A DNA stretch of 24,392 bases. Origin: a virus. Each line of letters starts with the position of its first letter. The stretch's first letter is position 1. Under the pieces are notes generated by a model that was not told where the DNA came from, made no database searches, and worked only from the letters and a program-made list of their open reading frames with translations. The DNA is taken from positions 1-24,392 of IMG/VR virus record IMGVR_UViG_3300037156_000417. One strand, given 5' to 3'. The position numbers were made by a program, and so were the translations under genes. Below, in pieces: positions 8,131 to 15,605 of the stretch.

Positions 8131-9387
8131 CTACCACCTAATGACAACCAAACCGCTGCCGCCAGGCGCCCCGTCGAACGCAGTATTAAGAGTGGCGCCC
8201 GTGCCGGCACCGGCCGCTCCGCCGCCTGGAAAGGTCCCCGCATTTCCTGTCGTTCCGCTGTTTTGGGTGCCACCCATGGGCGATGCGCCGCCCATGCCGC
8301 CCTGATTTTGTATGCCTGCTTGACCGGCGGACCCGGTGAGATTCACATCACCACCGACGCCAACGCCTGGCGGTGTGGCACCATTCGAGGGCGCTGAGAT
8401 CGTTGCGAGATGATTTAGGCTTCCCCCAGTCGCGTTGACAAATTGACCGAAGCTGGACGCGCCTCCACCGCCTGCGATGGCGCCGCCGGCGGTTCCTGCT
8501 GTCCCACCGATGCCGACTGTCACGGGAACAATCTGACCGGGAATTAGACCGGTGGTGATGAGTTTTCGGGCGTAACCACCACCAGACCCGCCGCCGCTTG
8601 GCAACCCCGGGACGGACGCATAGCTTCCCGACCCGGCCCCCCAAACTTCGACCTCGACACGGGTCACGCCCATTGGAACGGCAAAATTCCCATTACTGGT
8701 AAAGCTTTGCACACCAGATCCAAATCCAGGTCGTAACGACGGCAGCTTCCAGAGCAAAAAGGGAGCGGTCGGAATGACAGTGATGTTGCCGGCGGTTATT
8801 TGCGTCTGGGCGTACGAAACGGTGATCTGATAAAGCCCGATCCATCCCGCGTCCGCTGCAGGCGTGGTCTGGCTACCAGTATTGCCCGGAAGACCCTGCT
8901 TAAGCTGCAATTGGACGCGTTGCGTCCGTACAGTATTTTGCGCCGATCCCGAATTTGACGGCCCGCTGAATGACTGCGCCGGGTTGGCGGCATTATAGTA
9001 AGGCAGGACGACAGGGTTGGCGTCAGCCTCCTGAAACGAGGCCTCGACGACATAATTGATCGACTGTCCAACGCTCGCCGGCGCGGTTAATCCGAAAGTC
9101 GTTGGTCCGGCATTTACACCCATCTTAATGATCAGGTCGGTGAGATCGGCAGGGACCGATCCGTAGGCCAAGGCGTCAACCGGACATAGCTGCGTAATGC
9201 TGCCCGGTCCAATGACGATATTCATGGCGGCGGGGCTTGTCGGTTGACATGCCAATCCGTCGGCAACCGTGTTTGTGCCGAGCACGGCCTGAGCCAGAAA
9301 CCCCAAGCCAATCATCATGTTCCTGTTAACAGACAAAAGGTCGGTATCCAGCGGAATGCTACCGGGATAAATGATATTGCGATCCAT
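8131..9387 (-). CDS. Tail fibre protein with glycine-rich C-terminal tip
   Basis: A 418-residue protein. The N-terminal half (1-about 220) starts MDRNIIYPGSIPLDTD and contains a conserved-looking virion domain with GLACQPTSPA and VIGPGSI segments, seen at the start of many prophage fibre proteins. From about 225 a beta strand pattern (VQSFTSNGNFAVP, then VEVEVWGAGSG) leads into a strongly glycine-rich region (about 255-410) and ends PGGSGLVVIRW. That ending is characteristic of the glycine-rich fibre-tip domain, in which polyglycine-II-type loops face the receptor. It is the first gene after the baseplate wedge gene, 30 nt downstream, with GGTGA about 10 nt before the ATG. No enzymatic motif. 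It is probably a receptor-binding fibre. Confidence 0.82.
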   Translation of the reverse strand: MDRNIIYPGSIPLDTDLLSVNRNMMIGLGFLAQAVLGTNTVADGLACQPTSPAAMNIVIGPGSITQLCPVDALAYGSVPADLTDLIIKMGVNAGPTTFGLTAPASVGQSINYVVEASFQEADANPVVLPYYNAANPAQSFSGPSNSGSAQNTVRTQRVQLQLKQGLPGNTGSQTTPAADAGWIGLYQITVSYAQTQITAGNITVIPTAPFLLWKLPSLRPGFGSGVQSFTSNGNFAVPMGVTRVEVEVWGAGSGSYASVPGLPSGGGSGGGYARKLITTGLIPGQIVPVTVGIGGTAGTAGGAIAGGGGASSFGQFVNATGGSLNHLATISAPSNGATPPGVGVGGDVNLTGSAGQAGIQNQGGMGGASPMGGTQNSGTTGNAGTFPGGGAAGAGTGATLNTAFDGAPGGSGLVVIRW

Positions 9388-9417
9388 GCGGGCTGTTCAC
9401 CACTTCCTTGGATGAGA

Positions 9418-10101
9418 TTAAATGATCCGTAGCCAGGCCACTGCATTGACGGGAAGAAGACTGGATAAAGTTGTCTGAATGTCTGCGTCGGTTACGTGCC
9501 CCGGCAGAAGAGAAAGGTCGATATAGCTGATCGCACCCTGACCGTATCCCCCGTTAGACGTGCCGTAACCCGCCAACATGCCGACACCCGGGGTCGCTGG
9601 ACGCCTAGCCGTAACAAAGAACTGGAGCGGTAGCTTCAGACTTCCCCAACCGCCAGTGAGACCATAAGCCATCCCGGTGCCTGGTATATTGGACATTCCC
9701 TCCGAGGCACCATACGCACCTGTGTCCATGCAATTCGCAGGCTCGAAAATGGTCGGCGGGGCACCAATAAGGTACTCTAGTCCGTCAGATACGGCGTAGC
9801 GTGTGGCAGCCTCTCGCAGCAATGCTGCTTGAATGCGACTCCTGTAGGCGAAATCTGCTTCATTCGTCTTCCGATCAAGCTTGTGCCCGAAGTAATCACT
9901 TGCGATCAGATCAAGCCATTTGTCGGTAGCTGTCGCGAGTCGGGTTTGCGTGATTACATAAGTAATTAAATTGTAGAGCCAAACCCAGGGCGTAGCGATG
10001 CTGGTCAGCAAAGCATCTAGATTGGGGCTTTGCTCCGAGAACCAACGTTTCGGAAGAACCGTCCGCAATCGGGAAATGAAATCGGAGAGGTCACCCGTCA
10101 T
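9418..10101 (-). CDS. Baseplate wedge protein, gpI-like by position
   Basis: A 227-residue protein that directly follows baseplate J and overlaps it by 11 bp. The N-terminal half is helical and contains LPKRWF (16-21), repeated W residues around 39-42 and a TATDKWLDLIASDYFG stretch (57-72). This pattern is shared with gpI/YmfQ-type tail proteins that link the baseplate to fibres. The C-terminal half is rich in Gly and Tyr and ends DADIQTTLSSLLPVNAVAWLRI; the V-N-A-V-A-W ending is also common in this group. In P2 and Mu the same slot is filled by gpI or gp48, the last wedge component before the fibre genes. Assignment rests on position plus general resemblance. Confidence 0.65.
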   Translation of the reverse strand: MTGDLSDFISRLRTVLPKRWFSEQSPNLDALLTSIATPWVWLYNLITYVITQTRLATATDKWLDLIASDYFGHKLDRKTNEADFAYRSRIQAALLREAATRYAVSDGLEYLIGAPPTIFEPANCMDTGAYGASEGMSNIPGTGMAYGLTGGWGSLKLPLQFFVTARRPATPGVGMLAGYGTSNGGYGQGAISYIDLSLLPGHVTDADIQTTLSSLLPVNAVAWLRII

Positions 10102-11227
10102 TAGTGGTAACCATCACTTGGCCAGCCTTTATAACGGTTCCCGCGGGCACGGCAAGATCTGCGATCGAGCCGTTCAATTGAATTCCAATGACATTTTCTA
10201 TACCAGTGCCGGCAAGATAGGCGTTCTGAGCTACGCGGGTGACCGATGCGCTTCTGCCGATAGGTAGACTATTGAGGTAAATGGCAACGTAATTTTGAAT
10301 GCTTGGGATGCCAAGGGAGGCGGTCGTGGAAGAGTTCAGCACGGCTGTGAGCGAAACGCTCACAATCAGGACCTGCGGGGGCACAACGGCAAAAGTCGTT
10401 CCAACGGGACGCACAATATCGACGGCGGTGGCAATAGTCGACAGCAGATCGGAGGACGGATAGCCAGTTCCATCATCGACGATGACCAGGAGAGAGCCGA
10501 CTTGCGCGGTTCCGTCGGGGGCAGTATTTTCCTCAATTGCTACATCTAGGCCCTGCTGAATGTTAGCGATCGCGTTTTGTACCGCAGTGAGTGTCGCTCG
10601 TGATCGACTGGCCAAAAAGCTTTGAAATCGCTTTCGAAATGCCGGGTCGCTTTCGGAATTGGCCCCATCCGAGATTGGGTTTGCGTTGTTGACCTGATCG
10701 ACGCCGGGTAGAGATGCTGCGATTACGGTTATCGTACCCGCCAGGACGTTGCCCATCGATCCGCCAGCCGTGCAAACCACTGGTAAATCAGCCGAACTCA
10801 CGCCGACGGGCAGGACGTACGCTGAAACACTGGGCTGCCAGATTGAAAGCGACCGATCTTGTGTGACGGAAAAACTCAGAGACCCGTCAGTTGTCTTGAC
10901 CGTCGTCCCGATTGGAATAGTAGCGGACAGATTGTTTACAAACCGCGAAAAGGTTACAATGCCCGTGGATGGGACTGCCGGAAGGCGCGTCAGCCCAAAA
11001 TCCAGCATCCAGGAATCCAGATCGGATCCGTTGGATGTTGAGGCCCGAGTAGATGCCAAAACCTGAAGGACAAGCCACTGCAACCAAAGAACGACAGAAG
11101 CATTTGCCTCGAATATAGCACGAACGACGGAGCCGACCGATACGTCAACTAGGCTCGAAGCAGAACTTTGCAGTGCTGCCCCCATGTCCTCGACAAGCTG
11201 CGAGAACGCCTTGAGATTCAAGTTCAT
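10091..11227 (-). CDS. Baseplate J-like protein
   Basis: A 378-residue protein of the baseplate J family (related to P2 gpJ, Mu gp47 and the T4 gp6 core), which forms the wedge ring around the hub. Visible family traits are a helical N-terminus ending in GSDLDSWMLDFGLTR (67-81), a central beta domain with IPIGTTVKT, then GSMGNVLAGTI, and SDPAFRKRFQSFLASRSRATL (about 193-213), a typical J-family helix. A C-terminal PPQVLIVSVSLTAVL domain follows. Length is somewhat over the 300-residue P2 protein but usual for the wider family. The start ATG lies 6 nt after the stop of the gp25-like gene, and the end overlaps the gpI-like gene by 11 bp, so the wedge genes are probably co-translated. Confidence 0.93.
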   Translation of the reverse strand: MNLNLKAFSQLVEDMGAALQSSASSLVDVSVGSVVRAIFEANASVVLWLQWLVLQVLASTRASTSNGSDLDSWMLDFGLTRLPAVPSTGIVTFSRFVNNLSATIPIGTTVKTTDGSLSFSVTQDRSLSIWQPSVSAYVLPVGVSSADLPVVCTAGGSMGNVLAGTITVIAASLPGVDQVNNANPISDGANSESDPAFRKRFQSFLASRSRATLTAVQNAIANIQQGLDVAIEENTAPDGTAQVGSLLVIVDDGTGYPSSDLLSTIATAVDIVRPVGTTFAVVPPQVLIVSVSLTAVLNSSTTASLGIPSIQNYVAIYLNSLPIGRSASVTRVAQNAYLAGTGIENVIGIQLNGSIADLAVPAGTVIKAGQVMVTTNDG

Positions 11228-11233
11228 ACCAGA

Positions 11234-11605
11234 TCAACCCGTAGAGACGTTAAGCTGAACCGGCGCCATGGAGGATGGGTCTGCATAGGAAATAGTAGCG
11301 ACGACATATCCATTGGCGGCATCGACGACACTCGCACTGATCTGTGGAGGCGGCGTCGTCGGCACGACGGTTTCCATGGCGAGTTGCGTTCTCACGATCG
11401 CCTCAATGTCCGCTGGGTTGGCCGGCCTACCCACGAATTGAGCCAATCCGCCGCCGTAGTCTAGGTTCCAGAGGTAGTCGCCTGCATTTGTAAGCAATCG
11501 TCGACAAACGCGCTGATTGACTACGTCGGAGCCAGTCGAGAGGGCCAAATCGCCTCCGCTACTTACTACCAGATCATTACCCCATTCGTGAAATATATCG
11601 TACAT
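11234..11605 (-). CDS. Baseplate wedge protein, gp25/gpW-like
   Basis: A 123-residue protein. It shows the gp25/GpW pattern: an early GDLALSTGSDVVNQ segment (18-31), then RVCRRLLTNAGDYLW (32-46) and DYGGGLAQFVG (49-59), a helix with EAIVRTQLAMETVVP, and a beta C-terminus. Family members sit between spike V and baseplate J in P2-like order, exactly as here, and initiate sheath assembly at the baseplate. The gaps are 5 nt to V and 6 nt to J. Start ATG at 11605. Confidence 0.85.
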   Translation of the reverse strand: MYDIFHEWGNDLVVSSGGDLALSTGSDVVNQRVCRRLLTNAGDYLWNLDYGGGLAQFVGRPANPADIEAIVRTQLAMETVVPTTPPPQISASVVDAANGYVVATISYADPSSMAPVQLNVSTG

Positions 11606-11610
11606 ATTTG

Positions 11611-12126
11611 CTAGTCCAAAGGAGATGGTGCACTGGTTGTTCCGTTTGGCGCCGAATGCGTGTGAGAATTGTAGTGCGCTCGCAGGGCTGACAGAGGTCC
11701 ATGCTGGTCGTATACATCGCCTTGGACATGAAGGTCACCGTTTATGCGAATGGTCCCATCGTTGCAGAGTTTGAGGAAGCTGCCACTCTGGTGCATAAGC
11801 CAAAACTCGCCACCTGGCGCCGCCGGCGGCATTTGCTTATTCGAAAAGCTTCGTCCAATGATGATGCCCTGCTCTACATCACCTTCGTGTGGAACTAGAA
11901 GCACCTGATCACCCGGATTGGGTGGGCACACCATGCCCCATCCGCTTCCGACCCACTGTGATAATACTGGAAGCCATCCGGATAAAACGCCGTCGGGCTG
12001 TATAAGCACACGAGCGGTGCCTTTTTGAGAATTCACCGATGTTACGATGCCAAATTTTATCTGTCCCGACGATTGATCCAGGCTTGCTGCATGAGATTTT
12101 ATCGCGTTCGATAGTCTTTCGATCAT
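11611..12126 (-). CDS. Baseplate spike protein, gpV-like
   Basis: A 171-residue protein of the baseplate assembly protein V group, the membrane-piercing spike at the tail tip. An OB-fold occupies roughly 22-95: FGIVTSVNSQKGTARVLI, SGWLPVLSQWVGSGWG, and PNPGDQVLLVPHEGDVEQGII. A triple-stranded beta region with the repeating IRINGDLHVQGDVYD follows (about 127-141). The end has H-T-H at 155-157 followed by SAPNGTTSAPSP, the known spike-tip pattern in which HxH residues of the trimer hold an iron ion. GAGGA lies about 4 nt before the ATG. It fits the expected trimeric needle on the hub protein encoded upstream. Confidence 0.92.
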   Translation of the reverse strand: MIERLSNAIKSHAASLDQSSGQIKFGIVTSVNSQKGTARVLIQPDGVLSGWLPVLSQWVGSGWGMVCPPNPGDQVLLVPHEGDVEQGIIIGRSFSNKQMPPAAPGGEFWLMHQSGSFLKLCNDGTIRINGDLHVQGDVYDQHGPLSALRAHYNSHTHSAPNGTTSAPSPLD

Positions 12127-12171
12127 GATTCCTCGGTATCAAGCCAGAATTATGGCATAGATGAGCAGAGA

Positions 12172-13209
12172 TCAAGCAATAATGGCGCGAATAATCTGGC
12201 TAGAGCCCGATGTTGTACTGTAGTGACGTTCGATGTTGTCGACTTTATATGTCGTATCGAACAGTGAACTTGTCTCGTCAATCAAGATTTCTGTCCTGGG
12301 TGACAACGTAAGATCCCATGGCATTTCGATGTGCAGTACTATGCCTAGGCGGCTCAACTCGGCGGCATAGCGTCCAGCCGAGTCAGTTACTTGCTGAGAT
12401 GTAAAATTCGATGCAGAAAAGAGAAATGGTTGATCTTCCGACGTCGAAGGCGTCTGTGTCGCGCCAGCACCACCGCTTGCGCCATTGCTGTCATAGGATG
12501 CCATATTTTGGGAATTCCACGACTGAACCCGCGCTGTCGTGCTCGACGCTATGGTCAGAGTTCGCTCGAAGCGTATCGTCTTGACATCGCGAAGGGCAAT
12601 GTGGACGGGCGCGTTACTCGACGAGGTCGCGGGTTGGAAAAACAATTCCGAACCAAGAACAAAGACGTCGAAGCTGTTTTCACGGGCGAGCTGCACCATC
12701 AGATCCCAATCTGACCGAAGGCGCGAAAACTGCCCAAGCGACAGTCGCGTATAGCCGTCGCCATAATAGCGTCCCACACTGCTGGACGTTGCAGTGACAA
12801 CCGGCGTGAGACCGTGGTGCAGTGCTATGGTCGATGCGACTTCTGAAGCCGTCTGGTTCACAAAATCCTGTTGACGATAGGCATCGATCATAGAGGATGA
12901 CAGGTCTCTTCCCTCGATCGCCACCGTCCCCTGTATGGGGTCGACGTGAATTGTATCGATCATGCCGCTGATCAGGCTCTGCAAGGTCGGATCGTACGGG
13001 GTGGTAACGCCAATTTCGACATAGGCCGACGACAACGACGACCAGAAGGCTATATCGCCCAATGGCAACGGACCCATGGCGAACGTCAGAGCATATGAGT
13101 CTGACGAGAAGCAGTTACTCGTCACGATAGATGCGTGGAGCAATCCTTGGATTGGACTCCCGTCCAAAGCAATCTGAAACTCCTTCCCTTCCGTCGCTAT
13201 GCTGGGCAT
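12172..13209 (-). CDS. Baseplate hub protein, late control D family
   Basis: A 345-residue protein like P2 gpD and T4 gp27, the hub that connects the tail tube to the spike. Supporting features are the N-terminal ligand-like beta segment (GKEFQIALDGSPI), the hub-domain elements DTIHVDPIQGTVAIEGRD (85-102) and the SEVASTIALHHGLTPVV helix and strand, SRLRSDWDLMVQLARENSFDVFV (about 162-184), which is a strong family hallmark, and a C-terminal LSPRTEILIDETSS segment. The ATG abuts the TAA of the LysM gene (TAAATG), which implies coupled translation. A 45-nt gap follows before spike V. The X-D-V order matches P2-type clusters. Confidence 0.9.
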   Translation of the reverse strand: MPSIATEGKEFQIALDGSPIQGLLHASIVTSNCFSSDSYALTFAMGPLPLGDIAFWSSLSSAYVEIGVTTPYDPTLQSLISGMIDTIHVDPIQGTVAIEGRDLSSSMIDAYRQQDFVNQTASEVASTIALHHGLTPVVTATSSSVGRYYGDGYTRLSLGQFSRLRSDWDLMVQLARENSFDVFVLGSELFFQPATSSSNAPVHIALRDVKTIRFERTLTIASSTTARVQSWNSQNMASYDSNGASGGAGATQTPSTSEDQPFLFSASNFTSQQVTDSAGRYAAELSRLGIVLHIEMPWDLTLSPRTEILIDETSSLFDTTYKVDNIERHYSTTSGSSQIIRAIIA

Positions 13210-13413
13210 TTATTGGGGCCCGATACCGTCGGAGAAAATCGACGAAAACGGAGGGATCGCAATCTCATTTTGGCCGGAGAGCATCGGGTCGATCAGATTA
13301 TTGGCCCGCGCTATATTGGCCCATTGCAATGCGCTCCCGAGTTGTCTGGCGGCAAGTTCGAACAAATTTCCGCCGATCGTGGTTATCGTCTTCACGTCAG
13401 TTCCCTGAGCCAT
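13210..13413 (-). CDS. Tail protein X with LysM domain
   Basis: A 67-residue protein consisting almost entirely of one LysM-like domain: an early strand (KTITTIGG), helix with NLFELAARQLGSALQWANIARAN, then NLIDPMLSGQNEIAIP. P2 gpX homologues have this size and lie just before D; they are thought to dock the hub or baseplate rather than to bind cell wall. The start overlaps the upstream gene by 17 bp and the stop TAA is immediately followed by the ATG of the hub gene. Confidence 0.85.
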   Translation of the reverse strand: MAQGTDVKTITTIGGNLFELAARQLGSALQWANIARANNLIDPMLSGQNEIAIPPFSSIFSDGIGPQ

Positions 13414-14131
13414 TCAGATTTGTTCCGATGCGGCCTACGTAAGATCCAGCATTGACCGCCGCCGCCAACAATCCCGCACTGCTTACCGTCGCGGAGAGCA
13501 TCAGGCTAAGACTGTCAGGGTCGGCGTTTGTTCCCACCGGCGCACTAAGCTGTGCGGACTGTAGGGTGATTTGGCTATTGATGGCGTCTAGCGTGACCCC
13601 AACCGCAGCGACGGCCTGTGCCTGGTCCGATGTGCCGGTCGTCAACGCATTCGTATTGGAAAGGGCGGTTTGCAGCGAAGCGAGCGAGATCGTTGAATCG
13701 GCGACCGCGGACAATGCGTTCCCAAAGTCCGCCGATATCAAAGCCGACAGGGTTGACATCTGCGTGGTCGCTGCTCCGGCTTGATGGGCGACGACGCAAC
13801 TCACCTTGTAGGGAATCCACCAGGGGCTGTGATAGTCGGCAACGAAGCTCTTCACGATGACTCGATGTCTGAATGATCCCCAGGTCAGCCACACAATTTC
13901 GCCCGATAAGCGTAGGTTGTCGAATGCTCGGACCCTGGATTCGGCGTTGGCTCCGGAAAATGTTCCCTGAAACGCCACCTCGCCGTCGTCCGGCCCGAGC
14001 CGCTCCACAATCCTCCGGCCACCAGATAAATTGTGGACCGTCAACCTGTAACGACCGCCAAAGCGGACCGAAGATGGGATTTCGAAACCTTGAAGGCCTA
14101 TGGGTCCGATTTGGATTGGAGAGTCCTGCAA
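13397..14131 (-). CDS. gpU-like tail/baseplate protein
   Basis: A 244-residue protein between the tape-measure slot and protein X, the place of gpU in P2. The first 120 residues carry a recognisable prophage pattern: GPIGLQGFEIPSSVRFGG, then GGRRIVERLGPDDGEVAFQGTFSG, then WGSFRHRVIVKSF and WWIPYKVSCVV. The remainder is Ala/Ser-rich and probably helical. The start is TTG at 14131: an in-frame TGA lies only 3 nt further upstream, and no ATG gives the conserved N-terminus. GGAAG lies about 11 nt before the TTG. The function of gpU-type proteins is in tail completion or hub assembly. The exact family assignment is less sure than the position. Confidence 0.68.
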   Translation of the reverse strand: MQDSPIQIGPIGLQGFEIPSSVRFGGRYRLTVHNLSGGRRIVERLGPDDGEVAFQGTFSGANAESRVRAFDNLRLSGEIVWLTWGSFRHRVIVKSFVADYHSPWWIPYKVSCVVAHQAGAATTQMSTLSALISADFGNALSAVADSTISLASLQTALSNTNALTTGTSDQAQAVAAVGVTLDAINSQITLQSAQLSAPVGTNADPDSLSLMLSATVSSAGLLAAAVNAGSYVGRIGTNLNGSGN

Positions 14132-14178
14132 GGTTCAGGTCGCTTCCATGAAAAAGTTCCGCAACAGAAATCGTATGT

Positions 14179-15042
14179 TTAAAAAGGTGCAACCCGGCTT
14201 CGTGGTATGGTAGCTCGAGGGTCTACGCCGGTCATGCCAGTGGCGGGCTTTCCCAACGCTCGTTCCAGATGTTGCACGGTCCATCGTCCAAGCGCCGAGC
14301 CGTCGATATGCAATGTCGAAACGGATGACCTGATGCGTTTGGACTGATCGCCCGCTGTCGTCGTCGCATCCCGAGCCGGTGAGGAGGACGGATATTGGTC
14401 GGTAGGACCTTGGTCCCCAGTAGGATTCTCGCTTGGCAGTTGGTGGGGGGGGACAAAGGTAATTTCACCATTATCCTTGATAGTTGGCTGCGTATCCGGA
14501 TAGGGTTCAAATTCCCGGAAACTTTGGCCAAGCGAAGAAGCATGGATCGGTGCGAGTGGGATGGATTGTTTTGATCCAAATCCAATATTGTCTAAACCGC
14601 CAATCAATTGATTTTTCTTTTTGAGAGTAAGAAATTCTTGTCTGGCGGCGACCTTATGCTCGGTGTGATTTTCGAAAGCCTGCCGCGGTTTCGCAATAAA
14701 ATTCGAATTCGATACCAGCCGCCACGGCGAGAGGGCGCTAGTCGGTGGGGACGCAGTCGGACTTACGAAACGACCAACGGTCGTCAAGCCCGGAATATTA
14801 ATAAGCGATGCCGCTCGCTTAAGCATCGGAAGCGACAATGGCTTGGAGCCACTCGATCGTGCGGAGGTGGTGCGGTCACTCCGGGGTGGCAGGATGCCTC
14901 GGCTTGCAGTCTCCAGATCGGATGCCAACAAACCGCGGCTTGGCCGAGTGATTGTCGGCGGCGCCATGAATGATCTTGGAAAACTTACTATCCGTTGTAG
15001 ACCAAGGAACCAGGCGATCCGTTTGGCGTCTGCCTTGAGCAT
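14179..15042 (-). CDS. Protein in tape-measure position; short and disordered-looking
   Basis: A 287-residue protein between the tail chaperone and the gpU-like gene, where a tape measure is expected. It starts with a basic N-terminus and is rich in Pro, Ser, Arg and Thr, without the long helices or transmembrane segments usual in tape measures. A conserved-looking C-terminal motif (DGSALGRW at 247-254, then GMTGVDPR at 269-276) resembles endings I recall in prophage tail proteins of Alphaproteobacteria. AAGGGGG lies 6 nt before the ATG, one of the best ribosome binding sites here. At about 1.5 angstrom per residue it would set a tail of only some 43 nm. It is either a shortened tape measure or a separate tail protein; I cannot decide from sequence. 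Confidence 0.55.
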   Translation of the reverse strand: MLKADAKRIAWFLGLQRIVSFPRSFMAPPTITRPSRGLLASDLETASRGILPPRSDRTTSARSSGSKPLSLPMLKRAASLINIPGLTTVGRFVSPTASPPTSALSPWRLVSNSNFIAKPRQAFENHTEHKVAARQEFLTLKKKNQLIGGLDNIGFGSKQSIPLAPIHASSLGQSFREFEPYPDTQPTIKDNGEITFVPPHQLPSENPTGDQGPTDQYPSSSPARDATTTAGDQSKRIRSSVSTLHIDGSALGRWTVQHLERALGKPATGMTGVDPRATIPRSRVAPF

Positions 15043-15078
15043 ACATGTCCCCCTTATGGTTCTCGTCTGGGCGGGACG

Positions 15079-15264
15079 TTATCGCGTACTTGTCATGGGC
15101 CGTGCCCACTCGAACGCCGGCCAATCAAACGTGTGGCCCTCGAGGGTTCCAAGGGCGATGACATAAGCGGCCCTTTCAGTGGTGGAAAGTGAGAACGCAA
15201 CGTCGAATGGCACCCCGTTCCGGATAAGGTACAGGCAGTCAATCAGGACTGGGTGCCGGGCAAG
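15079..15264 (-). CDS. Minus-one frameshift extension of the tail assembly chaperone
   Basis: An open frame of 61 codons plus TAA, in the -1 frame of the chaperone and not among the larger open frames. Ribosomes that slip at the GGGAAAC site would decode it after residue 114 and yield a 175-residue fusion, next to the 120-residue zero-frame product. The extension reads LARHPVLIDCLYLIRNGVPF and so on, and ends FDWPAFEWARP. The FDW...W motif is typical of gpG-T/E+E'-type extensions that recruit tail tube subunits around the tape measure. Independent initiation is unlikely: no ATG or ribosome binding site lies near its 5' end. Confidence 0.82.
   Translation of the reverse strand, partial: LARHPVLIDCLYLIRNGVPFDVAFSLSTTERAAYVIALGTLEGHTFDWPAFEWARPMTSTR
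15209..15257 (-). promoter_or_regulatory. Frameshift-stimulating RNA pairing downstream of the slippery site
   Basis: GGCACCC (coding strand, 15257-15251) and GGGTGCC (15215-15209) form a perfect 7-bp stem that starts 6 nt after the slippery heptamer, the spacing usual for -1 frameshift stimulators. The 35-nt loop contains the zero-frame TGA and a smaller inner AGTC/GACT pairing. Structure is inferred by eye only. Confidence 0.65.
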
Positions 15265-15605
15265 TTTCCCACATTTGACTTCAGATCGACGGCTTCTTGC
15301 TGATCTTCGACCGCATTGGCGACCGCCGCCAGGCCTTCGTCACCCAACCGATCAATCAGGTTTTCGATTTGCAGCTCGGTCGCTGGTGGCGGTACGGGTA
15401 TCCCATCAATTTCCAGAACCGAGAACGCCAAACCCGCCATGGACAGCCAGGGTTCATTTTGGGCCAGGACTGGACCAGCGGCCTTGAAGAGCCTCAGGGT
15501 ATCAAGTGCCGTGAGACGTCGCAGGGTCAGGCGCCGCCCTTTTCCGTCGACAGCAGCAAAGGTCTTGACGGACGCTCTTACAATGGTTTGTGAAGGGGTG
15601 GTCAT
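15243..15605 (-). CDS. Tail assembly chaperone, zero-frame product
   Basis: A 120-residue protein between tail tube and tape-measure slot, the position of lambda gpG or P2 gpE. N-terminal beta segment (KTFAAVDGKGRRLTLRRLTALDTLRLFKAAG), hydrophobic middle and acidic helical C-terminus (DRLGDEGLAAVANAVEDQQEAVDL) are typical of these chaperones, which keep the tape measure soluble and bring in tube subunits. The ATG shares its A with the TGA of the tail tube gene (TGATG), so translation is coupled. The last 6 codons lie beyond the slippery site. The protein is made in two lengths if the frameshift operates. Confidence 0.85.
   Translation of the reverse strand: MTTPSQTIVRASVKTFAAVDGKGRRLTLRRLTALDTLRLFKAAGPVLAQNEPWLSMAGLAFSVLEIDGIPVPPPATELQIENLIDRLGDEGLAAVANAVEDQQEAVDLKSNVGNLPGTQS
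15264..15270 (-). promoter_or_regulatory. Slippery heptamer GGGAAAC
   Basis: The heptamer reads G_GGA_AAC in the zero frame of the chaperone gene, which is the X_XXY_YYZ form that allows both tRNAs to re-pair in the -1 frame. It is close to the GGGAAAG site of lambda G-T. It lies 7 codons before the zero-frame stop and 6 nt before a 7-bp stem, and the -1 frame is open after it. Confidence 0.82.

Noticed and set aside
13575-14192. A 205-codon minus-strand frame overlapping the gpU-like gene
   Set aside because: It is in another frame of a gene with clear family motifs, and its composition (many Arg, His, Trp) is that of an out-of-frame reading.
14876-15124. An 82-codon minus-strand frame over the chaperone/tape-measure junction
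   Set aside because: It overlaps the -1 extension and the next gene in a third frame, and its sequence has no virion-like features, unlike the extension with its FDW motif.
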